From: Periconia sp. R9002
Lineage: Eukaryota; Ascomycota; Dothideomycetes; Pleosporales; Periconiaceae
Assembly (NCBI GenBank): GCA_023627715.1
Contig: JAMAHW010000036.1
Span: forward strand, 248,001-312,000
Length of the DNA: 64,000 nt
Reading direction: 5' to 3'
This document shows positions 45,261 through 55,188 of this stretch, one piece after another; within the stretch, counting starts at the first letter, position 1; every line of letters begins with the position of its first letter. The position numbers and the translations under genes are program-made. The notes beneath the pieces are model-generated. The model searched no databases, was not told the origin of the DNA, and was given only the letters and a program-made list of their open reading frames with translations.

Positions 45261-46030
45261 GATGTTGAGTCTCAATGATAATTCGCCAGGACACTTTTTC
45301 CTCTCCCAAATGTCGGTGTATATAGAGGATGGATACAGTCTCGAGCTTTCATCACCAAGCGATAGATCTGGTCCTATTCCGTTCGTTCCACGAACAAGCA
45401 GAAACTAGAAATCACAAACCCCCCACGCGGGTGTCGTATATCCCGCGCTCACAAAACACCATTATAAAGCACCTGTAGTATCTCTATAGAAAAATCTATA
45501 TACTTAAGTAGTAAACCTAGAGAAAGAGTACTAAAAACAATTTATAGACTTTCCTAGTATCCCACTTACTTCTATAAGAACTGTAATCTTAGGAAGAAAA
45601 GGTCCTTAAAGCGTTGTATGTGGTATGATAAGTGTTGTGAGTGCGGGTTATTTTGACACCTGGGTGACCCCTGGAAAACTCCATTCGCCTTGTAAATGTT
45701 TCATAACGGATTTTCAAATTCGTGCTTAGGATCTAATGTTACTACTCCGTGCCATCAATGGGTGCGTCTACGTAGTGTTGAGTGCGACGGGAAAAATAGA
45801 GCAAAGCACGCAACGATTCTGCCAAGGATGATGCTGATCATGCAGTCCGTTCCTCACGATAATTTATGATGATAATCTTATTCTGGTACCGATTGAATTG
45901 ATCGGATGGAGATTGACTGACTGCACAGAAGCTAGATGGAGATCATCAGCTAATTTGTCTCACCAATTCCATATACCATGAAAACCGTTCTTTACGTAGA
46001 GAAACTTCGAGTAACAGCGGACGATTGACC
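45261..46030. other. Convergent intergenic region holding a MITE
   Basis: AT-rich DNA between the Osh gene and the TPR gene. The only structure I see is the element at 45443-45646, described separately. Confidence 0.6.
45443..45646. mobile_element. Short MITE-like element with terminal inverted repeats
   Basis: The left end reads CCGCGCTCACAA (45443-45454) and the right end is TTGTGAGTGCGG (45635-45646); they are inverted copies with one mismatch over 12 bp. Similarity continues outward (CCC/GGG, then GTC...TA-type bases), so the true repeat may be about 20-25 bp. The 204 bp body is AT-rich with no open frame, as expected for a non-autonomous element. The family and any target-site duplication are not resolved by eye. 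Confidence 0.65.
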
Positions 46031-47768
46031 TCAGGAGCCACAGCAATCCGTGCGACAGAAACAAGAAGCTTTGACGTCGACATCAGCAATCGCCTGAGCA
46101 ACCCGAAGCTGCTGCCGCACCATCTTCGCTTCGTCGGGGCGATCCAGCTTCACGAGACACTCGTGGTACCCGTGCAGCGCCCATATGTTGTTCGGATGCT
46201 GCCGGGCTCGAGGCAACGTATCGTCGAAACCAAGATCAGCAGCGTATGCTTGCGCGGCCTCTTGGACCCTTCCACGCTCCAACAAGAGTGCAGCGTATGC
46301 GTGTCGAGTCGGCATCATCCATGGCCATGGCTCGGCATATGTTAGTGCGTCATCTCGATCAATAGCGGTGCGGATATGATCAAACGCAACTTCGTAGTTG
46401 CCCTTTCGGTACTCTAGTTCGCCATCCAACATGGCGGTGGCTACCTGGAGGACCACATTCGCCTTGTTTGGGAAGTCGCCGGAGATACGAGACGAGGGGA
46501 TATTGCCGACAGACACGTAGAGCTGATCGCGATGTTTTGTGGCATTCTCTATGTCTCCTGTTGCGGCGTACGCAATCCCTTTCCCATAATGTATCATTGC
46601 CGTCGTCACGCAGTACAAGTCCGGGTCAGAAGGAAACTCGATTGCGATAAGTTCCCTCCACCGTCCAAACCGGACCAGGACGTGAACGCGCACTGAGACA
46701 AAATTTTCGACCCAGTCTGCCATAGGAGGGCTTTCGATTTGAAGGAGGGATAGTGGCAACGAGCTCTCCATGCGAGCCACGGTATCCATGCATACTCTAT
46801 ACTGTCCAGCAAACATGGCTGCATAGATCAGGCTGTGGTAATCATGCATGCGGTAGAATGTGTAGAAGTCGTCACCTCCGTGTGCAGCGACATACTTTTC
46901 ATCAGCGAGACAAGCATCTGCATTGGAGGCAATAGCTCTTCTATAATCCCCAATCAAAATGTCCAGATGCGATGGCCTATAAGAACATGAGTAGACGCAC
47001 ACACAGGCACTAATGTCGAGGGGATACTTAAATGTGGACCAGGTGACCGGCATCGGGACTCAAGGTGCGAAGATGGTCTGCTGCGACCAATGCAACTTCT
47101 GGTGTTTTGGACATCTCCATCAGATGAATATATAAATGAAGAATTCCGAGATGGGCATCCGAGCCTTCGATAGCCAGCGCTGAAACTAGCACTTCCTTTG
47201 CTTCTAAAGAGCGGGCTCCTGCAGTAGGCTCTCCGGTACGTAGATCCCACAGGTCCCAGGCTGAAAGATTCATCATTGAATCAGCGTAGAGAGCAGCAAT
47301 GTCGAGGTCATGTGGAAATTGTTTGTAGACCACAGCCATGGCCTCTGCATAGGCTTCGTTGCAAGCTCTAAAGGCGATTTCGTCCAGACCTTGGGGGACG
47401 CGTGATTGTCCAGCATGAATAATGGCCTTCTCCACCTGTGTCGTGGGACCTTCTTCAGCGCATCGTGAAGCATGAGCATTGGCGTGAGTTATTTTATCCA
47501 GTGTTGATTTTAGTTCTTCGCCGGAAAAGAACTCCCATGGTTTGTTGTAATTAGGTCCGAGGGCAAATGCAAGCCCCCAATATGCCATACCACAACTCGG
47601 GTCTTCCTGGATGGCTTTCTCGAAGCAACGCGCGGACTCTTCATGGTGGAAGCCATAGCACCATATGAGCCCGCGGTCAAACCATTTCTGTGCTGCCGGA
47701 TTTGTCGTACTGATCTGGCGGTGAAATCCACCAAGATTATATGGGTAAGAATCCAGGTGAGTGCTCAT
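46031..47768 (-). pseudogene. TPR-repeat protein gene with broken intron donor
   Basis: Two coding parts, 47032-47768 and 46031-46976, join in perfect phase to 560 residues if the 55 nt between them is spliced. The first base of that intron is T, so it reads TTAAGT where GTAAGT would fit exactly; its acceptor (ttcttatag) is intact. Unspliced, the frame meets TAA at once and gives 245 residues. The joined product (GHLVHMPSHLDIL across the gap) is a tetratricopeptide-type protein: WFDRGLIWCYGFHHEESARCFEKAIQEDP, AYWGLAFALGPNYNKPW, SALAIEGSDAHLGILHLYIHLME and later helical pairs, ending in CFCRTDCCGS. Related TPR proteins occur in fungi and bacteria; function unknown. A single-base assembly error would restore the gene, so 'pseudogene' is provisional. 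Confidence 0.65.
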
Positions 47769-48800
47769 GCCCGCGTTTGCATGCCGATTTTTGGGTTTCG
47801 ATGCGTGGTGTGATACATATGTTGGTCTACGCAGCCGAAAGGCGGGGTTATATTTTGCTGTGTTGTCACGCGAGTGTTATTGTAATAAACACCGCACTCA
47901 CAAACAGCGTTTAGATATATACGTGAGTAGCAGATCTAAAGTAAAAATAGTAAAAATATAAACACTACCCTGTATTCTACTTACTTCCAACATAACTATA
48001 GTCTCAGGGAATAGTGATTTTTCCAAGTTAACAATTTTAGATCTAGCTGCGAGGAGAGATGCCATCTTTTCCAACTCTACGTTCTCCGTATTCTCTGCCT
48101 TATCAAATTTTAAGCTAGTAATTGTAGCTTCGAGGGCTATGTGTATCTGATGAGTAGTGGTTCCGCATTGGATGACCTTGAGTACAGAGCTAGTGTATCA
48201 GGCCTTATTCACAAATGCGACAACCACAGCAAGCATACTACCAAGGTCGCAGAACCTCTAACTCATAAAGTCCCTTAGTGCTCGCGACATGTAGCCTCCC
48301 GGCCTGTCACCTCCCTCTACGGCTTGCTAAGAGAGCCAGCCTCAGACATCCCCCAAGCGCCAGTTGGAAGTAATACATATATTGAATGGGATCAAAGTGA
48401 AACCAGCTTATATATCCAGCTCCAGTCATCTTAGTAGGGGAACATCCTACTGCCCAAACATTTCAAAATGCTAAACATCCAGTGAAGGGTACATGCAAGA
48501 TAAAAGGGGTAAAAACAGCCTGCAAGATCCATTGGCGACAAGAATTTCCAGCACAGAAAAGTCACTCTAGAAGGATGTAGAAAGAAGAAACCGCCCTTGA
48601 TCTTACAAAATCCACGGAGGTAGTTCGAGATCTTGATTCAAACGCCACAGAATAACCGAACCCAGTCCATGCCATAACGCGTGCGATGTTCGTATCCAGG
48701 AAAGAGATCTGGTCCACATGATATTCGTTACATTACCAGGTCGTCCCGTCATGATTTCGTATATTGCATAAAAAAAAAGAAAAGTAAGTCAGATGTCTAT
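47769..48800. other. Intergenic region with a truncated MITE relic
   Basis: AT-rich, mixed DNA. It holds the relic at 47884-48008; the rest (48010-48800) shows no recognisable gene or repeat. Confidence 0.55.
47884..48008. mobile_element. Truncated relic of the same MITE family
   Basis: CCGCACTCACAA at 47892-47903 is the exact inverted complement of the right end of the 45443-45646 element. About 25 bp on (47926-48008) the sequence resembles internal DNA of that element (45507-45593) in the same direction, with many substitutions, including ACTTACTTC in common. No matching right end is found within 250 bp, so this copy is incomplete. Confidence 0.5.
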
Positions 48801-51070
48801 TCATCTCGAGTAGGGCTTGTTCATTAGGGCGATTTCGCGTGCAATAGTCGCCCATTCAAGCTCTCGACGAAGTGGTTCGTTGCGTCGCAGACGCTGATAC
48901 TCTTCCCACTTGAGAAGCTCGTACCTAAAACAGTAAGAAAACGTTCGGATAAGCGGACAATACAGATTATACGTACGTAAAGCGAAGATGTGGTTGGATG
49001 ATTACATTCAATCTCCGCGCACGAACAAAGCAGTAGGCGCGAGGAAAAGAGAGGCCGAGTTCGTTCATGACTTCGGCGATACATATGGTAGCTGACCGGG
49101 AAACACCCACTCGACAGTGCACAAGAGTTGCTCCACCTTCTAATTTGCCGGCCTCTGTCTTTGGTTAGTTTGAAAAGGAGAGAAAGTAGGATTGAAGCCT
49201 CACCAATGAACTTGAGACAACGTTCAAACTCATCCCAAAGCGGATCAACCCCATTGTCCTGTACTCTATCCACCATCATTAGATTATCATCAGGCCAATT
49301 CAGCTGCTGCTTCACGTCTTCAGACCAACTGATAGCCTCCCCTACACTGAGCACACGCGTGATGCCTAATTCTCGCAGTAATTCTGGATTGTTTGCATGG
49401 CCAAGATTTCCGAGGTACATATAAGGAAGTATCCTGCTCGGAAGGCTCCCGTCAATCCGTGAAAGCCACTGCGGCTCAGATACATGGAAAACGCTGCCAT
49501 TAAATCGCGGTGATTCTTGGAGAATGCGAGGTTGAATCGATGTAAGCAGAGACACATCGGTAGGGTACGCAAAGAAATTACGACCCTTATCCCTATGCAA
49601 CCGCACCCACGCATCGTGGGCTGGTAATCCCTCGGCGTACATGAAATAGGCTAGACCAAGCAGCGAAGTCTCCGTATAACCGTCTGTACAGTGGATCAAG
49701 ACTTTGCGGGCCTGTGGGACGTCGTCCAATTCGATGGCTTCATCATCTACCCCCTTTTTCCGTTTTGACTGCTTGATTTCCTGGGGATTGACGAGCTCGT
49801 ATATCCATCTGCACGTGTCCATCAACCCGTCTACTTCGGAATGAGACCAGGAAGGCGGCATGATACTTCCCGATGAAGGGAAATCCATGTGAAGAGGTCC
49901 TTTCCGGTTGCTTCTCTCTAGGATGCTACGCGATTTCCGCAACATCATCGCATCCGGTATCTGGGCCACATCACTGGCTTCAATAAGAAGATCAAAATCC
50001 TGCTTGTTGAAACATGCAGAGTCGAGGGTAGGATCTGGAGTGGGGCCCAGAAAGACATTGTGGCTGATTTCCGAAGCTTTCGACATGACGCACATCTCGT
50101 ATCTCTCCCAGTAAACTATCCAGTCAGATTCCGGGGTCTGAATCCATAAAAGTGAGATTAGGACTTACAGAAGTCAGCAACATTGCCCGTCATGACTCCA
50201 CTGGAATCGACAGCAACGAGATCTGGATGGGCGTCCTGTACGTGACTGAATGGATCTACAAAGGTTAGCACCCGATCGTGTTGGTTTTCATTTGAGGAAA
50301 ATGTTACCATTCAATATAAAGGTGTTGAAAGAACACCGCGCAAGGCCATTTTTAGCTTCATATTGGCGCTGGGCCTTGGATATCCGCTTAGCCAGAGCAA
50401 TGCTATCGCTTGGGCTGGTCTTCTCATCTCCATATACGACGATATCCGACACCATGGCTAGTTTGCAGGCTTGGATTTGAAAGTTGCGAACGGAGAAACC
50501 GTCCTTTGGGTCACATTCTATGAACGAATCCTCGCCTGGACCCTGTGACAAGATTTCCTCTGGCGCGATGGCGCCTTTGAGTCTAGAAGATGACAAGTTT
50601 CCTCCGGTCTTGACGAGCGTGATGCTTCGGAGACACTTTGGAACTCTTCGAACACTCTTGCGGCGATTGGTGAAGAAGGCCAATTGGATTTGATTGTCAG
50701 CATGGAGGCCGTGCAGCCAGGGAAACACCTGCTCGGGGTTGGGCAATGGCTGCGTAGCAAGGTGATGCAAAGCTTGAGCGAGGCTCTGGGCATTGATGGT
50801 GAAGAGTGGCGGATCACTGCAGTACTCGGTACCGTGGGCGGTAGGTGGGTATGTGATGGACGATGTCTCGATAACGGATTGTCTGGAGGGTGGAGATGAT
50901 GGCGGCGTCTCGAGTCCGAGGGAAGGGGCGGGGCCTGTTGGGCACACAGGGATATGTTTGTTGGGCACGGCGGCTGGTGTTCCTCTCGACGAAGTGTTCA
51001 AAGAAATATGAGGTGGAGGAGTAGGAGATCTGCCCAACATGGGGGGTGCTCTTGCGACGACGGCTGCCAT
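48801..51070 (-). CDS. pps1: Dual-specificity protein phosphatase Pps1
   Basis: Five exons (50308-51070, 50169-50255, 49204-50115, 48977-49154, 48801-48924) add to 687 residues with consistent phases. The N-terminal 250 residues are Pro/Ser-rich then ordered (HADNQIQLAFFTNRRK, IVVYGDEKTSP). A degenerate phosphatase-like section with KVLIHCTDGYTETSLLGLAYF follows: it has HC but the pattern continues TDGYTE, so it may be an inactive or atypical loop. The real signature is later: TLVHCRVGVSRSAT with Cys601 and Arg607, preceded by LPSRILPYMYLGNLGHANNPELLRELGITRVLSV, the hallmark of the DSP family. The final two exons restore the end of this domain (RAYCFVRARRLNVIIQPHLRF). Yeast Pps1 acts in S-phase and stress signalling. 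The promoter lies at 51071 and above. Confidence 0.93.
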
Positions 51071-52270
51071 TCTGGGTGCAGATGAATGCTACAATAGGCA
51101 ATGCCCAAGAAAGAACAAAACAGGAGAAGGATAACCCAGGACCGTTGAAGGTACGCAGCGTGGCACGCACGGGTTAAAGTGGCGGATCAGAAGGGGTGGA
51201 TGCGCCTGCTTGTTGGGTGGAACAGATTGGCCAAGTGCGGGGGGATGGAGGGGTGTTTTGTGGTGGAGGATTGGGAAGGGTCGAACGAAGTGCTGTTGAG
51301 AGCAATTGACAGATGGGAAATGGAACCGATGATTTCAGGACAGAACAGGCGGACTGTTCTCCGGGCGAATTGCCAGAGGGATTCGGGATGATTGATTACC
51401 TAGGTAGTCAATGGGAATGGTGTATGCACAGCAGAATTGAGTTGGGTTGGCGAGTGCTGGATCGGCAGGCTGGCCGGCGGAAAGCCACACGTGAGGAGAG
51501 GGGTTAGGTAGGTGCCCTAAACGATGAATGGCTGAAAATAACTAAAGTGCGGCGAGTCGAGGCATAGCGGGGTAGAGGGTGGTGGTGATGCAGGAGTGAT
51601 AGAAAGAGAGAGAGAGAGAGAGACAGAGGAATGGATAGGTACCATAGAATGGAGTGGGACAGAATGGTGATGGCGATATCGATGGTGCGAGGGTGTGAAA
51701 TAATTGGGTGTTGATGAAAGGGAAGCCAAGGTTTTGGAGGCATACGAGAGTTGATAGGCAATGGAGGGGATATCTCTTGGACGTCAAGTCATCAATCAGC
51801 CCAGCCATGCTAGACTGACTACAGTGCAGATAAGTCTAGGCCCAAACAGCGAGTAGGCGCACGCCGTCAGCATCCTCTGCTCCATTCCCATGCATTGCTT
51901 TCTTTGTTTCCTCCCCCCAATGCATGCCTACATATCCATGGCCATGCACACCACTGCAAGCGAGACCCACCACCCCATCCCCATCTCATCCACATCAATC
52001 CACATCCCTACGTTCCCCCCGCCATGGCCTGGACATGGGCATATCATCAATATCATTTGATGGCATCCAGCTAAACCCTAGCCCACCGGTCCAGACTCCG
52101 AACCACAAACTACTGTACTGTCTATCTACATGCGCTAACTCGCTTGGTCAAGACAAAGCACCCCGCCGACCCCGCATCCTCGCTCGGCCCATCCAAACCA
52201 CTTCTTCCCACCATGCCATTTGTCTTTGCCTATCTCCACTTTTTGTTGCCTCATCGCCCTGCCCCGTGCG

Positions 52271-52360
<90 letters not shown>

Positions 52361-52637
52361 TATACAACACATAGCTATCTAGTTGGCTTCATGCATTTTC
52401 CATTCAATCATCTACTACGTACCTAAGCACTTTACATAACTACCTGAAACATTCGCCAATACATACATATAGGTACATAGGTATGCTTGCCTCCTCTTAT
52501 GCCTGAAACCCCATCAAAACCTTGTCATATCTCTTTCTTTACCTGCCCTCCTGTCGTCTCACCCTTGAGACTAAAACAGCCCAACCCATGTGCCATGACT
52601 CCTGGCTATAAAAGCGAAGACAGATTCAACCGCCCTC
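51071..52637. other. Intergenic region between pps1 and pol delta small subunit
   Basis: 1.57 kb. It contains a GA run (about 51605-51623), the compound CA/CT microsatellite, and GTACCTA / AGGTACATAGG motifs (52418-52490). No gene is seen. Confidence 0.6.
52272..52356. repeat. Compound microsatellite (CA)n-(CT)n
   Basis: About 28 uninterrupted CA units run straight into about 14 CT units, with no interruption. Perfect dinucleotide tracts of this length are hypervariable. Confidence 0.98.
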
Positions 52638-53328
52638 TCATGCATCAATCTCCGCGCGCGAGCTCAACAATTCGTCTACATACGACTTCTGAACAGCGAG
52701 CTTGTCTTTCCCTTCTTGCTCCTTCAGCAGCACCGCAAGAACCTCAATCGGCGGTTCTAGCCCGAGACGATGCGCGCGTTTCCAACGTTTGAGCCGGGCG
52801 ATGCCAGTGCAGGGCTGCAAATGTTCCAGCCTCGTCAGTATATGGACACAATGAATACAACAGAAAAAAGAACAAGACCATGAACAAGCGACTCGGACTC
52901 ACCCCGTACTGTCCGCTCAAATCGAACCTGCGGAGAATCTTCTCTTCTACACTCAGATCTTTTTGATGCGCCCTCGGCGCAATGCTGTGAGTGCTCTCCT
53001 CCTTCTTCCAATAATTCTCGATTCTCTTCGGCGTGACCTCCCTTGCCTCAATTTCCTCGGGTGCATCTTGATGTTCCTGCTCCCGCACCGTTTGTTGAAT
53101 GATGGCCGCTTCCCCCGTAGTATGATGCTCTTGGACCTCATCTTCTGCACTCACTATGTCCACGGTATCTGGCGTTGGTTCTTTCTTCGTCGATCCGCCG
53201 ACAAGGTTCTTTTTGGCATGGACGGCGCGGGCACCTGGTTTAGTCACTCGATTCGATGCGCCGTGGAATGCGAGGGTCGCTTGCTGCGATTTTGGCTGCG
53301 CGCCGGTGCTGCGACGCTTGGGTGGCAT
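52638..53328 (-). CDS. cdm1: DNA polymerase delta small subunit (POLD4/Cdm1 family)
   Basis: Two exons (52903-53328, 52638-52814), 200 residues, phase 0. The C-terminal POLD4 domain is complete and bridged by the intron: KILRRFDLSGQYG before it and PCTGIARLKRWKRAHRLGLEPPIEVLAVLL after it. The Gly-Pro-Cys-x-Gly and the Arg-Trp-x-Arg-Ala elements are family hallmarks. The N-terminal MPPKRRSTGAQPKSQQATLAFHG contains a PIP-like QATLAFHG, as in many fungal members, which would bind PCNA. The middle is Glu/Lys-rich. The protein stabilises polymerase delta at the replication fork. It is divergent from the DcpS gene. Confidence 0.9.
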
Positions 53329-53800
53329 GGTTTGCGATAAGGTGTGTGGTTTGTGGGATATATTGAGTAGATTGTGGGTGATGATATACTGATATACGTT
53401 TCGTAGGCGTGTAATTCATTCGCATATGGGATTGTTGTCGTTTGAATATGTTGTCAAGGGAGATGAAGTCATAATTAAGAGCGACGGGGGGGTTGGTAGC
53501 TCGACTGCGATTGGCTGGTTGTCCCGCCAACGCTAAAAGTCACGTACGCGCAATCATGTGACTATATATTCACATCCCGCAAATCGGTTGAAAGCCCTTT
53601 GACTGTACGCGTGTTCCTTTCTATATCTGGTTAGGTGACTTTGTATAGATTTAATTTGATATCGAAACCTCTCCAAACAGAGCGTTCCTCTGTTGATTAC
53701 CCCACGACCAGCAAATGCGTTCATTTGTGCAAATTTCATAGTGGGGGTAAAACAACAGACTACATACGCATACTCGATTTGCAAGAATAAAAAAAAAAGA
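53329..53800. promoter_or_regulatory. Shared divergent promoter, pol delta small subunit / DcpS
   Basis: The ATGs are 472 bp apart on opposite strands. Between them lie a TATATATTCA stretch near 53563 and an A-run right before the DcpS ATG. No other gene fits. Confidence 0.55.
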
Positions 53801-54793
53801 ATGGCTTCGACGACTCCACCAGAGATTGCTTCGAGGGTAGAATCCTACATTCCACGCTTTGTCCTGACTCGACTGCTTAATCAGGATCAAGCCGGACGCC
53901 GCATCTCCCTCCTCGGCACCATCGATTCCCAACCCGCTGTACTACTCGCCGAACGCGCCGCCTTCGCCACAGATCATGCCCATCTTTCCTCCTTTCCCAC
54001 GTCTCTGACGCGCATCAAGAACCTCGGCGCAAACGACATCTATTCGTGGTTCCTGGCCAACTCGGGTGCTACCAAGTCCGACTCTGGCAGCGAGGACATC
54101 CCCCCCGATTTCAAACTCAACCTCATCTATCCTTGCACTGAAAAACACATCAAAAAGTATTCAGCGCAACCCATCCGCATCGTGACCGAGACGCCCGAAA
54201 TCTACGCCGCCTACACGCGCCCCTGGATTGTGCGGCAGCGCGAAAAGGGCACGCTGCAATGGATCTTCAACATTATTGAAGGGCGTACCGAGCAGGAAGA
54301 TGTCATTTATCGTGAGCCGGGCGACGAGGGGTTCCTATTACATCCAGATTTGAACTGGGACCGCAAGACGCTGACTTCGTTGCATCTATTGGGGCTTGTG
54401 GTGAGGCGGGATATCTGGTCCGTTAGGGACCTGACAAAAGACAAGATCGAGTGGCTTCGGCATATGCGGGAGAAGCTGTTGGAAGCGTCTATCAAGCTAT
54501 ATCCTGAGATCGAGAAGGATCAGTTGAAGCTTTATATTCACTATCAGCCAACGTATCATCACTTCCATATCCATGTCATCCATGTTGCCTTGGAGAGTGG
54601 CGCTACTCAGGCGGTCGGGAAGGCATTGGGCTTGGAACATATCATCTCACAGCTTGAAACAATGTCTGGTGGACCGGAGGCTGGGTTTCAGAATGTCAGT
54701 CTGACGTATGGTCTGGGTGAGGCAAGTGAACTGTGGGAGAAGGTGTTTGGTGTTCTGAAGCAAGGCGGTGAAGTGAAGGTGGAGAATTTTTGA
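53801..54793 (+). CDS. dcs1: Scavenger mRNA decapping enzyme DcpS
   Basis: HIT-family pyrophosphatase that hydrolyses m7GpppN cap remnants after 3'-to-5' mRNA decay. Single exon; MASTTPPEIASR is chosen as start (an ATG at 53693 adds 36 unsupported residues). 330 residues. The N-terminal swapped domain (ISLLGTIDSQPAVLLAERAAF) precedes WIFNIIEGRTEQEDVIYREPGDEGFLLHPDLNWD, the cap-binding region, and the HIT triad HHFHIHVIH with His254, His256 and His258; His256 is the expected nucleophile. The end (GLEHIISQLE, YGLGEASELWEKV) is also typical. Nothing is missing. Confidence 0.96.
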   Translation: MASTTPPEIASRVESYIPRFVLTRLLNQDQAGRRISLLGTIDSQPAVLLAERAAFATDHAHLSSFPTSLTRIKNLGANDIYSWFLANSGATKSDSGSEDIPPDFKLNLIYPCTEKHIKKYSAQPIRIVTETPEIYAAYTRPWIVRQREKGTLQWIFNIIEGRTEQEDVIYREPGDEGFLLHPDLNWDRKTLTSLHLLGLVVRRDIWSVRDLTKDKIEWLRHMREKLLEASIKLYPEIEKDQLKLYIHYQPTYHHFHIHVIHVALESGATQAVGKALGLEHIISQLETMSGGPEAGFQNVSLTYGLGEASELWEKVFGVLKQGGEVKVENF

Positions 54794-55188
54794 ACATTTA
54801 TTCTTGATTGAAGCGGCAATATGGCCATTATCCCACGATTGCTGGCACCGTAGATTTACAGATGCTTAATTCCATTTACATTATATCTGCAGAGACCTGT
54901 GCTATCACACTCTGTGCCCGAATACAAATACACAGGAAAGAGAGGGAAACGTTGGTATACACATTGACTGGCTCCGTATACTATAAATCGTACAGTTAAA
55001 TCTATTCAGGTGGCATAAAAGCCACACTAGCAATTCGAAGCAGGAAATTAGCTGCCAATGCAATGCAAAAACAAAATCTAAATAAAACACAGCATTGCAA
55101 AATCCAGGAACCCTTCTTTCCCACATAAAACATCGAAAGCACGTACCGCACCGATGATGGCGTCATTAGCGAACCCGAATTTGAACCC
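54794..55188. other. Convergent intergenic region
   Basis: 3' flanks of DcpS and the GPCR gene. No gene is seen. Confidence 0.6.

Noticed and set aside
47036..47053. A separate gene starting at the ATG near 47053 for the second half of the TPR protein.
   Set aside because: The frame up to the splice acceptor is intron sequence; only joining both halves gives the family pattern.
52220..52426. Frames that translate the CA/CT microsatellite as His-Thr and Leu-Ser repeats.
   Set aside because: These are products of the simple repeat, not genes.
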